Shown here in pieces: positions 1-10,106 of a DNA stretch of 32,340 bases. The stretch's first letter is position 1; every line of letters begins with the position of its first letter. The notes beneath the pieces were generated by a model. That model saw only the letters and a list, made by a program, of their open reading frames with translations. It did no database searches and had not been told where the DNA came from. The stretch spans positions 1 to 32,340 of the forward strand of contig DUQX01000071.1 of assembly GCA_012837615.1 (NCBI GenBank), in the 5' to 3' direction. Both the position numbers and the translations under genes were made by a program. Source of the stretch: Bacillota bacterium (GTDB lineage Bacteria; Bacillota; Dethiobacteria; DTU022; UBA8154).

Positions 1-42
<42 letters not shown>

Positions 43-51
43 ATATTATGG

Positions 52-143
52 CGGAGAGAGTGGGATTCGAACCCACGAAGCGAGCTTTAACCCGCTTAAT
101 CGCTTAGCAGGCGACCGCCTTCGACCGGCTCGGCCATCTCTCC
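52..143 (-). tRNA. tRNA-Ser(GCT)
   Basis: Reverse complement GGAGAGATGGCCGAGCCGGTCGAAGGCGGTCGCCTGCTAAGCGA...GGGTTCGAATCCCACTCTCTCCG; long variable arm; anticodon loop CTGCTAA. Confidence 0.92.
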
Positions 144-173
144 GCATTTTGTATCTAGTTTTTCTCTTTTTGG

Positions 174-257
174 CGGAGGGGGTGGGATTCGAACCCACGG
201 CTCTTTCGAGTCACCGGTTTTCAAGACCGGCTCCTTAAACCGCTCGGACACCCCTCC
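174..257 (-). tRNA. tRNA-Ser(TGA)
   Basis: Reverse complement GGAGGGGTGTCCGAGCGGTTTAAGGAGCCGGTCTTGAAAACCGG...GGGTTCGAATCCCACCCCCTCCG; anticodon loop CTTGAAA; long variable arm. Confidence 0.92.
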
Positions 258-298
258 TGGTTGTTCCCAGGCAAAACCGTCAGTGTTTCCGTAGAAAG

Positions 299-327
299 AG
301 TATAGCATAAGATAGGCACAGTGTCAA
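299..327 (-). promoter_or_regulatory. SigA-type promoter for the tRNA operon
   Basis: Minus strand TTGACA-N17-TATACT, about 40 bp upstream of tRNA-Ser(TGA). Confidence 0.8.
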
Positions 328-438
328 CCAAAGGGCAAATCCGCAAATCCACAGTTCCGGTGCAATAAAACCCGCTCAAATAAAACGACTTTACCGGCCC
401 GACTGTCCCCTTTAAAGCCGTAAAAATTTCTATCTTTT

Positions 439-1731
439 TTAACCGGGCTTGATAATTCCTTCGTGATCAGGAGGAAAATAGGGCCGCAACGCTTTCGGAA
501 TAACAATACTGCCATCTTCCTGCTGATAGTTTTCTAGAATAGCAGCCAGCGTCCTTCCAATGGCAACGCCGGAGCCGTTCAAGGTATGGACAAATTCTGT
601 TTTTACCCCCGGAGCAGGGCGAAAGCGTATACCGGCGCGGCGGGCTTGAAAATCGCGGAAATTGCTGCAGGACGATACTTCCCGGTAGGCGCCGTAAGCG
701 GGAAACCAGATCTCCAGGTCATATTTTTTGGCCGCGGCAAACCCCAGATCACCCGTACACATAAGCATTACCCGGTAAGGTATCCCAAGAAACTGCAGCA
801 CCTTCTCCGCATTGCCTACCAGCTTCTCCAGCTCTGCGTTGGAATCTTCAGGGGTAGTGAATTTAACCAGCTCGACCTTGTTAAACTGGTGCTGTCTAAT
901 CAGCCCCCGGGTGTCCCTGCCGTGAGCCCCGGCCTCGGCCCGGAAACAGGCGCTGTAAGCAACATAATAAAGGGGCAGCTGCTCCTTCTCCAAAATTTCC
1001 TCACGGTGCATGTTGGTCACCGGGACCTCGGCTGTTGGAATCAGCCAGTACTCCGTCCCGGCAACATTGAAGGCATCTTCAGCAAACTTCGGAAGCTGGC
1101 CGGTGCCAATCATACTCCTGCTGTGGACTAAAAAAGGAGGAAAAATCTCCTTGTAGCCGTGTTCGGAAGTATGCAGATCGAGCATAAAATTGATCAATGC
1201 CCTTTCCAGGCGGGCGCCTTCTCCTTTGTAAAGGACAAAGCGCGAGCCGGTCATTTTACCGGCCCGGGGAAAATCCAGTATTCCCAGCCTTTCCCCCAGT
1301 TCCCAGTGCGGCCTGGCGTTAAACTTAAATTTTGGTATATCCCCCCAGCGGCGGACCTCTTTGTTATCCTCTTCTGTTGACCCTACGGGCACCTCCGGAT
1401 CGGGGAGATTGGGAATATGCAGGAGTATCTTCTCCATGGCAGTTTCGATTTGCTTCTGCTCTTCATCCAGTTCTTTGATACGCTCATTTACGAGGCGCAT
1501 CTTCTCCACAAGCTCCGTTGCATCGCGCCCTTCCTTTTTCAGCCGGCCCACGTCCTTGGAAACAACGTTGCGCTGGTGTTTCAGCTTCTCCACTTCCTGC
1601 AACAGGTCCCTCCGCTTCGTATCCAGGAGCAGGAAATCATCCAGGGCGGCTTTTTCGCCTTTGGCCTCTATCGCCCGGCGCACCGCCGGGATATTTTCCC
1701 TAACAAAACGTACATCCAACAATTTTACCAC
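439..1731 (-). CDS. serS: Seryl-tRNA synthetase
   Basis: 430 aa; N-terminal coiled-coil arm and class II core ([22 protein letters not shown], ...[35 protein letters not shown]). Confidence 0.97.
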   Translation of the reverse strand: MVKLLDVRFVRENIPAVRRAIEAKGEKAALDDFLLLDTKRRDLLQEVEKLKHQRNVVSKDVGRLKKEGRDATELVEKMRLVNERIKELDEEQKQIETAMEKILLHIPNLPDPEVPVGSTEEDNKEVRRWGDIPKFKFNARPHWELGERLGILDFPRAGKMTGSRFVLYKGEGARLERALINFMLDLHTSEHGYKEIFPPFLVHSRSMIGTGQLPKFAEDAFNVAGTEYWLIPTAEVPVTNMHREEILEKEQLPLYYVAYSACFRAEAGAHGRDTRGLIRQHQFNKVELVKFTTPEDSNAELEKLVGNAEKVLQFLGIPYRVMLMCTGDLGFAAAKKYDLEIWFPAYGAYREVSSCSNFRDFQARRAGIRFRPAPGVKTEFVHTLNGSGVAIGRTLAAILENYQQEDGSIVIPKALRPYFPPDHEGIIKPG

Positions 1732-1746
1732 CTACTTCATCGATAA

Positions 1747-3480
1747 TTACATCTCCTCGGGGGCCTCTATACCCAAAAGTTCAAGCCCGTTATGCAGAAC
1801 AATCCGAACACCTTCGATCAGCAGCAGTCTCGCCTCTTTTAAACTGCCGCCTGCCGTAAGGACAGGACAGTTATGGTAAAACTTATTAAAATCCCTGGCC
1901 AGGTCAAGAAGGTAGCGTGCCAGGAAAGAAGGGCGGTATTCTTCAGCAGCTCGCCGCAACTGCTCCTTAAAACGCGCAAGGGTTATTAATAGCTGCTCTT
2001 CTTCGGGAGCCTCCAGCAAGCCTTCCGCTCTGGCCAGCGCACCGTCAAAATGCCGTTCACCGGAGCCCGTTGCACTTTCCCCCAGAGCCTTTTTCAAGAT
2101 ACTGCAGATACGCGCATGAGCATACTGAACATAGGGCGCCGTCTCCCCCGAAAAGTCAAGCACTTTTTCCCAATCAAATTCGACATCCTTAATACGATCG
2201 TTCACCAAATCCCCAAAAATTATAGCTCCCAGCCCGACCGCCTTTGCAGCTTTTTCTTTGTTTTCCAGGCCGGGGTTTTTTTCGCGAATAATGTTTTGGG
2301 CCATTTCAATCGCTCTGTTGATCACATCCTCGAGGAAGATCACTTTCCCCTCTCGAGTGGACATCCTTCCATCCTTAAAATGAATCAAACCGAAGGGTAC
2401 GTGAATACAATCGTCGGCCCAGGGAAAACCCAACAACTCAAGCAGCTTAAAAAACTGCTTAAAGTGCAGGGTTTGTTCCGCACCAACCACATACAAGAGT
2501 TTGCTAAAACGGTATGTCTTATATCTGTAAATCGCTGCAGCAAGGTCTCTGGTAATATACAGGGCTGCGCCGTCTTTTTTACGCAGCAGGCAAGGGGGCA
2601 GCCCATAAGGCTCTAAATCAGCCAGCAGGGCCCCTTCGCTCTCCTTCAGCAGACCTTTTTCCCGCACGAGCTCCAGGGTTTCTTCGAGCATGTTGTTGTA
2701 AAAGCTTTCCCCCTGGTAGGAATCAAATTCAATACCCATCAGCCTGTATAAACGCTGAAATTCGATTAGGCTCAGGCCGCGAAAATGCTCCCATATCCCT
2801 ACAGCATCCTCGTCCTCTAACTCGAGTTTCCTGAACCAGTAACGCGCTTCTTCATTCAGCTCCGGTTCTTTTTCGGCCTCCCGGTGAAACTGCACGTAGA
2901 GGTGGTAGAGGTAATGCACGGGGTCTTTCTGCAGCTGAGAGCTATCTCCCCAGCGGCGAAAAGCCACAATTAATTTGCCAAATTGCGTTCCCCAGTCCCC
3001 GATATGATTAATACCCACCACGCGATAGCCCAGCGCCCTATATATCCGGTAAAGAGCACTACCGATAACAGTGGAACGTAAATGCCCAACACCAAAAGGT
3101 TTGGCGATATTGGGTGCTGAATAATCTATTACTATTGTCTTGTTTTGCCCTTTTTCTTTTCCGTAATCTATGCCCCTGCCAGTTATCTCCAACAACAATT
3201 TTTCAAAGAGGTAGGGACGGTCAATATAGAAATTAAGATAGGGACCCCTGTTTTGAACAGTTCCGGGGATACTTCCCGGCTCTATGCGGGCAGCAAGTTC
3301 AGCTGCTATAACATGGGGCGGTTTTTTTTGCCGGCGTGCCAGCACAAAACAGGGAAAAGCATAATCCCCCATGCCCGGCTCAGGAGGAATTTCCAACAAC
3401 GGGGCGATCTCAGCGGGGCTCATCGCTATCAGGGAAGAAAGCAAGCCGGCAACCTCTTCTTTAAAGGTAAGCAAACCCAA
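1747..3480 (-). CDS. argS: Arginyl-tRNA synthetase
   Basis: 577 aa; class I signature SAPNIAKPFGVGHLRSTVIG; DALR-like C-terminus. Confidence 0.97.
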   Translation of the reverse strand: MGLLTFKEEVAGLLSSLIAMSPAEIAPLLEIPPEPGMGDYAFPCFVLARRQKKPPHVIAAELAARIEPGSIPGTVQNRGPYLNFYIDRPYLFEKLLLEITGRGIDYGKEKGQNKTIVIDYSAPNIAKPFGVGHLRSTVIGSALYRIYRALGYRVVGINHIGDWGTQFGKLIVAFRRWGDSSQLQKDPVHYLYHLYVQFHREAEKEPELNEEARYWFRKLELEDEDAVGIWEHFRGLSLIEFQRLYRLMGIEFDSYQGESFYNNMLEETLELVREKGLLKESEGALLADLEPYGLPPCLLRKKDGAALYITRDLAAAIYRYKTYRFSKLLYVVGAEQTLHFKQFFKLLELLGFPWADDCIHVPFGLIHFKDGRMSTREGKVIFLEDVINRAIEMAQNIIREKNPGLENKEKAAKAVGLGAIIFGDLVNDRIKDVEFDWEKVLDFSGETAPYVQYAHARICSILKKALGESATGSGERHFDGALARAEGLLEAPEEEQLLITLARFKEQLRRAAEEYRPSFLARYLLDLARDFNKFYHNCPVLTAGGSLKEARLLLIEGVRIVLHNGLELLGIEAPEEM

Positions 3481-3599
3481 TCACGTTCCTTTAATTTAAT
3501 ATTTTATTCAATAATAGCTGTGAATGTAATATAATATGCCTTTTCATTATTCTACCTTAATTGTGAAAGGAATACAATTCTATAAGGCAATTAAGGCAA

Positions 3600-5672
3600 T
3601 TATTGCTCCGGGTTAATGTAGAAGGGACGCCTGATTTGCAGGTTCAGTGCATTATATTCCTCTGGAAACTGCCAGGGCTCGCCCTCCACATAAAAGGCCA
3701 GACGGTCCTGTGGAAAATTTTCCCCCAACGTAAGTAGCAGGGCATCGACAAAAAGAGCTGCCAGTGCCTTCTGCTCCGGTGAGGCTTCAGGAGGAAACAA
3801 TTTTTTTATTGAAGATGTCCAGTCCAGGATAATACGATCCTCCAGCAGCTCAACTTTAATCAACTCCGGTTTTTCAGCTAAAAAGAAGCTGCTTTCCGCC
3901 AGGACAATATCAACCATTTCTTTAGGGGTTTGGGGTTTGTGCTCCAGCTGCACTACTTCGCGGGGAAGCAGGTAATACCGTTCACCGGAACAATAGGGAA
4001 AATAAAGCAATTTTGTATTATCCCCCGGCGAACGTGAAGGGAAAACCCTGTCAATAAACAGGCCTTCGGTACCAAGTGTCTCGACCTCTTCCCCTGAGAG
4101 CAGAAAACGTATTCCTTTTACATGGGGATACTGTGAAACGGTAGAGATAAGGGAATCGATGATTCCTGTAACCTGGCCCGCTCCACCTAATTTGCCCAGC
4201 TCTTCTGGAAGGTCTATTATTGCAACGCCTTCATCTAGAGAAATATTGATGGCGGTATCCTTGGGAATAGTGCGGAATAGATTGCTTAAACGCCGCGGCC
4301 CCTTAACCAGCTCATTAATAGCGGTCTGCACCATCATCTGGTCTATTTTAATCCCGCGATTTACAGGTACAAGATGCTCAGCATGTTCATCATAAAAATA
4401 AAGCTTGAGGTAAACTTCACCCGCCGGAGCATCAAATACTACCGGACGGTAAATTTCCCCCTCTATCTCGCTCTCTTCGGTTACCCCAGCCTCCTCGAAA
4501 AAGAACTTGTGAACGGGAATATCTATAACAAAAATATTCCCGTCATTGCCGGCAAGGGTGAGAATGTTACCATTCCCCGACAGGGCAAGCTTCTCTATCT
4601 TGCTGGCCATTTCCAGCTTCTGTAGGATATTACCCCTGTTGTCAAAGACAAGCACCTTACTAAAATCATCGCTGTATTCCTGCCAGGAGGAAGCCACAAT
4701 CCTCTCCCCGTAACAGGATATATCCAATAAAGAACCACCTGGAATCCGCTTATCCCAGAGCAAATAGCCTTCTTTATGAAAGACAAAAAGGTTGCTCCCG
4801 GAACCGGAAAAAGCGCTATAAGCGAAGATGCAATCTCCTTTATCCGCAATATCCAGCCAGCTTATCTCTGCGCTTATCGAACATGTTGATATAAGCCGAG
4901 GATTAGCCCGGGCATCAAGCAGATACAAGTTTAATTTGTCGCCGGTATAGGCAACGGCATAATCCCCACACCCAGAAATAGACGCCAGCAAAGCCTCCTC
5001 CTCAAAAACGACCTCGCCCCCCCTTAGATAAACAAGGCTGTTGGAATCCTCCCCTTTCTCCAGGTAGCAGAGATCGCCCCCGGAGAGGACCTCCAGCTTG
5101 AGCAGTGGACCGGTTTCCCTGCTCAGGAGCGTTGTTCCCCACCGATCCAGGAGATAAAGAGTATATCCATCTTCCTCAGCCAGAGAAAACGCCAAACAAT
5201 CACCATTTTCCGCAAGGGCAAGCTGCTCAACTTTCCCCGCATAGGAGCTTTCCCAGAGGACACTTCCATTTTTTTCGCTTAGATAATACACTTTCCCCTG
5301 ATCAGTGCCTACAGCCAGGTAACGGCCGTCCGGGGTCAACCCGGCGGATAGCGGAAGCCCCTCAGGGGTAAATTCCCATTTCAACTGTCCTTTATCGTCA
5401 ATCATATTTACAGAACGCGAGTCCAAGCTGAATAGAATGCTATCCCCCGTATCCGATATTGACAGGGCATAAACCGTCATCTCGGGATTAACGACCGAAA
5501 AGCGGCCGCGAAGAAACTGCTCATCTGAGTTTTCCAGGCCGCTTACCACCGGTTCAATCGGTGGCTGCTCCCCTTCGAAAGTCAGCGCTCCGGGAATACA
5601 GGCAGAATTGAATAATAGAGCTAACAAGAATACAAAGGTTATAACCCGCTTCATGCCTTTATTAATTTTCAT
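3600..5672 (-). CDS. Lipoprotein with N-terminal beta-propeller-like repeats and two C-terminal GerMN domains
   Basis: Lipobox LLFNSAC; repeated PDGRYLAVGTDQGKVYYLS-type blades; two GerMN-like segments (AINELVKGPRRLSNLFRTIPKDT..., ...EQKALAALFVDALLLTLGENFPQDRLAFYVEGEPW). Confidence 0.75.
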   Translation of the reverse strand: MKINKGMKRVITFVFLLALLFNSACIPGALTFEGEQPPIEPVVSGLENSDEQFLRGRFSVVNPEMTVYALSISDTGDSILFSLDSRSVNMIDDKGQLKWEFTPEGLPLSAGLTPDGRYLAVGTDQGKVYYLSEKNGSVLWESSYAGKVEQLALAENGDCLAFSLAEEDGYTLYLLDRWGTTLLSRETGPLLKLEVLSGGDLCYLEKGEDSNSLVYLRGGEVVFEEEALLASISGCGDYAVAYTGDKLNLYLLDARANPRLISTCSISAEISWLDIADKGDCIFAYSAFSGSGSNLFVFHKEGYLLWDKRIPGGSLLDISCYGERIVASSWQEYSDDFSKVLVFDNRGNILQKLEMASKIEKLALSGNGNILTLAGNDGNIFVIDIPVHKFFFEEAGVTEESEIEGEIYRPVVFDAPAGEVYLKLYFYDEHAEHLVPVNRGIKIDQMMVQTAINELVKGPRRLSNLFRTIPKDTAINISLDEGVAIIDLPEELGKLGGAGQVTGIIDSLISTVSQYPHVKGIRFLLSGEEVETLGTEGLFIDRVFPSRSPGDNTKLLYFPYCSGERYYLLPREVVQLEHKPQTPKEMVDIVLAESSFFLAEKPELIKVELLEDRIILDWTSSIKKLFPPEASPEQKALAALFVDALLLTLGENFPQDRLAFYVEGEPWQFPEEYNALNLQIRRPFYINPEQ

Positions 5673-5944
5673 ACCTTTATTGATTATTGAGGAGTATTTC
5701 TTTATATGATTAATAAATGTATGAATAACAATCTACCCTCTTCGGTTTTCAGTTTTCAGTTTTCAGCCTTAGCCTTTTTGCCTGGCCTTAAGCTTTTGGC
5801 TTTTGCTTTTAGTCTTTAGCCTTTTTAGTCTTATGGTTATCTGCGGAAAACCGGGCTGCAGAACCGTTCCTCGAAAAGGCTATACCCCTTAGCAGTCCAG
5901 GTAAAGCCGGCCCGCTGCTACCTTCCCTTCCAGCATCGTGCATA

Positions 5945-7405
5945 TTAAGCCGGTTCAGGGCTTTCCAGCATCTCCAACTCGCTCCGGAGCTCCTGTATAC
6001 TATTGTCTACCGGCAGGATAAAGTAAAAAGTGCTTCCCTTGTCTTCCCGACTTTCCTCCAGGCCGATTTCCCCCCCATAATGCTCGATTATTTCCTTGCA
6101 AATGGACAACCCCAAACCTGTTCCGCCCAGGTAACGGGATCTGGCTTTATCCACCCTGTAAAAGCGCTCAAAAATATAAGGGATGGCTTCTTCAGGAATG
6201 CCGCAGCCTGTATCCTGCACAGTAACACGAAGATAATTTTCGTCGCTGGTGGCGATAAGCTTCAGCCACCCCCCTTGTGGGGTATACTTTATAGCGTTGT
6301 CTAAAAGATTAAACAGGACCCTCTTCAAAGCTTCCGGGGAAATATTAAGCAAAGGAAGCTCTTCGTCAATTTCTGTAAAAAGTTTCAACTCCTTACGAGC
6401 CACTCGCAGCTGTATAGCATCCAAAACATCTGTTAAAAGATCTTTTAAGGGAAAAATTTCTACCCTTTCAGCCACTTCCTGCCTCCTGGTCAGCTCCAAA
6501 AGGTCTTCCACCAGGTAGATTAACCGCTGGGTTTCATGGTAGATATCGTCCAAAAATTCTCTTTGCTCTTCCGGCTTCATCTCGTATTCTTTTATCGACT
6601 GTAGGCAGAGGTGTATAGAGGCCAGCGGTGTTCTCAGTTCGTGGGACACATCCGCCACAAACCGCGTTAGGCGCTGATTCGTCTCCTTTATCCTGCTGGC
6701 CATAATGTTAAACTGCTGCGCCAGCCTACCTATTTCATCTCCTGAAGTAACGGGTATATTCTGATCAAGCTTACCTTCTGCCATCTGCTGTGCAGCACTC
6801 GTTAGCTTTTTTATCGGTTCTGTTAGACGGTGTGAAAAAAGCACCACGAGACCACCGGCAAATAGCAACGCAAGAATGGTAAATATTAAGAGAAAGCGTT
6901 GAACAGCCATAAGTGTTGCATATACAGGGTTTAAGGAAGAGGCCAGGAAGACAACCCCCAGCGGGGTGCCGTCCTCTTCTCTTACGGGAACCGATACCTG
7001 AAGAACCCACTGTTCGGAAATCCGGCTGTATTGGATGCTGCTACCCTTGCCTTCCTTTAGGGCAGTATATATTTCCGGGCGTTCTATTTTAGTACCGGAC
7101 AAACCCCCTATGCGCACAGAATCTCCTAAAACAAGGTTATCCGGGCTGACAATAATGACCCTGGCATTAATCTGCCGGCTGATATTTTCAGCAACGCTGC
7201 TCAGGAGGACCGGATCGGCATCGTCTCTTAAATAGGTAATGATAGATTCAGCAGCCAGCCTGCCGGTCCGTTCTAAGTTTTCTTCCTCGGCGGAGAGATA
7301 ATGTTTTTCGAGCATATTTAAAAGCACTATCCCTGTCGCCAACATAATCGCTACAATAAGCAAAAGGTAAGTTATAGTCATCCTCAGTCGAATGCTGTTT
7401 AACAT
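5945..7405 (-). CDS. Membrane-bound sensor histidine kinase (HAMP, HisKA, HATPase_c)
   Basis: 486 aa; VADVSHELRTPLASIHL, NLLDNAIKYTPQGG, DTGCGIPEE, GGTGLGLSICKEI. Confidence 0.95.
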   Translation of the reverse strand: MLNSIRLRMTITYLLLIVAIMLATGIVLLNMLEKHYLSAEEENLERTGRLAAESIITYLRDDADPVLLSSVAENISRQINARVIIVSPDNLVLGDSVRIGGLSGTKIERPEIYTALKEGKGSSIQYSRISEQWVLQVSVPVREEDGTPLGVVFLASSLNPVYATLMAVQRFLLIFTILALLFAGGLVVLFSHRLTEPIKKLTSAAQQMAEGKLDQNIPVTSGDEIGRLAQQFNIMASRIKETNQRLTRFVADVSHELRTPLASIHLCLQSIKEYEMKPEEQREFLDDIYHETQRLIYLVEDLLELTRRQEVAERVEIFPLKDLLTDVLDAIQLRVARKELKLFTEIDEELPLLNISPEALKRVLFNLLDNAIKYTPQGGWLKLIATSDENYLRVTVQDTGCGIPEEAIPYIFERFYRVDKARSRYLGGTGLGLSICKEIIEHYGGEIGLEESREDKGSTFYFILPVDNSIQELRSELEMLESPEPA

Positions 7406-7417
7406 TTATTCGCGGAT

Positions 7418-8104
7418 TTATACCTCCCTGAACTTATAACCGGCCCCCCAGACAGTAAGAATATAGCGTGGATCTGCCGGGCGCTCTTCAATCTTTTCCC
7501 TTAAATGCCTGATATGGACATCTACCGTGCGCAGATCGCTTTCATAATCGTATCCCCAAACCTCCTCCAGGAGCTGCTCCCGGGAATAGACCCTCCCGGG
7601 GTTGGAAGCTAAAAAGCTTAGCAGGGCATATTGTTTGGAAGTAAGGGAAACCTCACGGCCTTTTATCACGACCTTTTGTTTAATCAGATCTATTTCCAGG
7701 TCTCCCAGGGTAATTTTTTTCTTCCCCGCCGCGGCCCCCTGGCCGGTGCGGCGCAAAATAGCCCTGATTCGCGCTAAAAGCTCTCGCGTATTAAAAGGTT
7801 TAGTCATATAATCATCCGCGCCCAGTTCCAATCCGAGTATCTTATCGATATCCTCGTCCCGCGCGGTCAGCATGATAACCGGCAGGTCTGACTTGCGCCT
7901 TATCTCCCGGCAAACCTCGAAACCGTCTATTTTCGGCAGCATCAGATCCAGAATAATAAGATCGGGTTCATTCCTGGAGAAAACTTGTAAAGCTTCTTCA
8001 CCATCATAGGCGACATCAACCCTGAAACCCTCTTTTTCAAGGCTAAACTTGAGCGCTTTAGCCAGGGTTTTTTCATCTTCTACCAGCAGAATTCTTTTTT
8101 GCAT
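7418..8104 (-). CDS. OmpR/PhoB-family response regulator
   Basis: 228 aa; receiver domain (LVEDEKTL..DLIILDLMLPKIDGFEV..KPF) plus winged-helix DNA-binding domain. Confidence 0.96.
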   Translation of the reverse strand: MQKRILLVEDEKTLAKALKFSLEKEGFRVDVAYDGEEALQVFSRNEPDLIILDLMLPKIDGFEVCREIRRKSDLPVIMLTARDEDIDKILGLELGADDYMTKPFNTRELLARIRAILRRTGQGAAAGKKKITLGDLEIDLIKQKVVIKGREVSLTSKQYALLSFLASNPGRVYSREQLLEEVWGYDYESDLRTVDVHIRHLREKIEERPADPRYILTVWGAGYKFREV

Positions 8105-8119
8105 GGACTCAATTTCCCT

Positions 8120-8710
8120 TCAAGCATATTCCTTGTAAAGGGCCATCACCTGCTTGATATCCTCCCATACGGGACGTTTTTTCGACGGATCACGCAAAAG
8201 GGCAGCCGGGTGAAATGTAGGCATGAGCATTCTACTACCCAGTTGGCGCCATTTTCCCCGTTCCCTGGTAATATAAAAGTCCCGGGAGTCGAGGAGCACC
8301 TTTGCCGCTACGGCCCCCAGTGTAACAATGATCGGCGGATCGATCAACTCGATCTGTTTCACCAGGAGAGGGTAGCAGGTTTCAATCTCCTCCTGCAGCG
8401 GATTACGGTTTCCGGGAGGACGGCATTTAACGATATTGGCAATATATAGCTCCTCCCTCCTCCAACCGGCGGCGGAAAAAATGCGATCAAGCAGTTTACC
8501 CGCCGCGCCGACAAAAGGGCGGCCTAATCTGTCTTCTTCACCGCCTGGCCCTTCGCCTATAAACATAATCCTGGCGTGTGGATCACCCTCGCCAAAAACC
8601 ACATTTCTGGCCCCTTTATGCAGCGGGCAGCGCCGGCATTTGAGGCAAAGTTCCCTCCACTCATCCAGGGAATTAATGTGCAAAGTTTTTTTTAACAGCG
8701 GATCTTCCAA
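8120..8710 (-). CDS. Family 4-type uracil-DNA glycosylase (Fe-S)
   Basis: CLKCRRCPLHKGARNVVFGEGDPHARIMFIGEGPGGEEDRLGRPFVGAAGKLLDRI and TFHPAALLRDPSKK. Confidence 0.93.
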   Translation of the reverse strand: MEDPLLKKTLHINSLDEWRELCLKCRRCPLHKGARNVVFGEGDPHARIMFIGEGPGGEEDRLGRPFVGAAGKLLDRIFSAAGWRREELYIANIVKCRPPGNRNPLQEEIETCYPLLVKQIELIDPPIIVTLGAVAAKVLLDSRDFYITRERGKWRQLGSRMLMPTFHPAALLRDPSKKRPVWEDIKQVMALYKEYA

Positions 8711-8800
8711 AACGGTTCACCCCATCCCAGTTCTCAAACTTCCCAGGGTTATTATCCAGTATGCTTATTCCGGGTACATTTTTAGATACATCATAGTAAT

Positions 8801-8834
8801 GGATGCGACAGAAAGCCGTCCCCTGTCGCATATC
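8801..8834. repeat. Hairpin/dispersed-repeat-like element
   Basis: GGATGCGACAG-AAAGCCGTCCC-CTGTCGCATATCC inverted repeat with a 2-nt bulge. Confidence 0.5.
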
Positions 8835-8899
8835 CTGCTTGCATTTACATTACATGTCCCCAATGATTATATTCTTGACTTTTCCCGGGATTCCTTTTT

Positions 8900-8934
8900 G
8901 AAAATAAATGAAAAGAAAGGGCGCAAACCCTTTC
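8900..8934 (-). terminator. Intrinsic terminator downstream of pdxS
   Basis: Minus strand GAAAGGG-TTTGCG-CCCTTTC followed by TTTTCATTTATTTTC. Confidence 0.6.
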
Positions 8935-9017
8935 AATAGTATCTTTACGAACAATCAGCCCGCCGAGGCTTCCTTAAGTTTAAATTAGATTAGAATTGCA
9001 ATTGGGAAGTGAATATT

Positions 9018-9911
9018 TCAAGCCTGGCCCCTATTTTGCATGAGCTCAGCCTCGGAGAGCAGCGAGACATCAATCCCGGGCATCGCTTCGCCCAGCCCGC
9101 GAGAAATATCGACCAAAAGTTCGGGATTATCGTAGTGTAAAGCAGCTTCAACAATTGCCCTTGCCCTTTTCTCCGGCTCTTTAGACTTAAAAATACCGGA
9201 ACCGACAAATATCCCGTCTGCCCCCAGTTGCATCATTAGCGCCGCATCGGCCGGCGTAGCAATTCCCCCGGCAGCAAAATTTTTTACAGGCAACTTCCCC
9301 AGTCTTTTTACTTCCAGAACCAATTCGTATGGAGCGCCCATTTCCCTGGCAAGCGCCATTAACTCGTCCTCGGGTGCACCCTTCACTCTCTGGATCTGAT
9401 CCATCACCTGGCGCATATGCCGTACCGCTTCTACCACATTACCGGTTCCCGGCTCTCCCTTGGTACGAATCATAGACGCCCCTTCTCCAATGCGGCGCAG
9501 CGCTTCGCCCAGGTCTCTGCAACCGCAGACAAAAGGAACCTTAAATTGGTGTTTATTAATATGATACTTTTCATCCGCAGGAGTAAGCACTTCACTTTCA
9601 TCTATATAATCAACGCCCAGAGCTTCCAATATCTGCGCTTCGACAAAATGTCCAATACGGCACTTTGCCATAACAGGGATAGCAACAGCCTCCATAATTT
9701 CCTGGATGACCTGGGGATCGGCCATGCGCGCCACACCGCCGGCAGCCCTGATATCCGCCGGTACCTTTTCCAGAGCCATTACCGCTATTGCGCCTGCCGC
9801 TTCGGCAATTTTAGCCTGTTCGGGGGTGGTAACATCCATGATAACCCCGCCTTTTCGCATCTCCATCATCCCTTTTTTAGCCCTGGATGTTCCTTTTTCA
9901 ATCATTATCAA
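9018..9911 (-). CDS. pdxS: Pyridoxal 5'-phosphate synthase subunit PdxS
   Basis: 297 aa; [49 protein letters not shown]. Confidence 0.97.
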   Translation of the reverse strand: MIMIEKGTSRAKKGMMEMRKGGVIMDVTTPEQAKIAEAAGAIAVMALEKVPADIRAAGGVARMADPQVIQEIMEAVAIPVMAKCRIGHFVEAQILEALGVDYIDESEVLTPADEKYHINKHQFKVPFVCGCRDLGEALRRIGEGASMIRTKGEPGTGNVVEAVRHMRQVMDQIQRVKGAPEDELMALAREMGAPYELVLEVKRLGKLPVKNFAAGGIATPADAALMMQLGADGIFVGSGIFKSKEPEKRARAIVEAALHYDNPELLVDISRGLGEAMPGIDVSLLSEAELMQNRGQA

Positions 9912-10106
9912 CCAACCTCCTGCTGTTTCCCAAAACCTTGTTACCTGCGGGTTTGGTTTACGTTTATGCTGGTCATATTTTACTATATTAAAAAATAATT
10001 AACAAGATATAAGAGCAGTGTTTAAGTGATAAACGGCACTGCACTATCCTTAATAATATCACGCAACAATATCATGGAAAAATGCCTGAAAATGAAAGGA
10101 TAATAG

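Noticed and set aside
586-1131. Plus-strand ORFs antisense to serS, argS, fusA-like, leuC, ilvD, moeA, oxidoreductase etc.
   Set aside because: They lie opposite strongly supported conserved genes, lack family signatures and are best explained as frame shadows.
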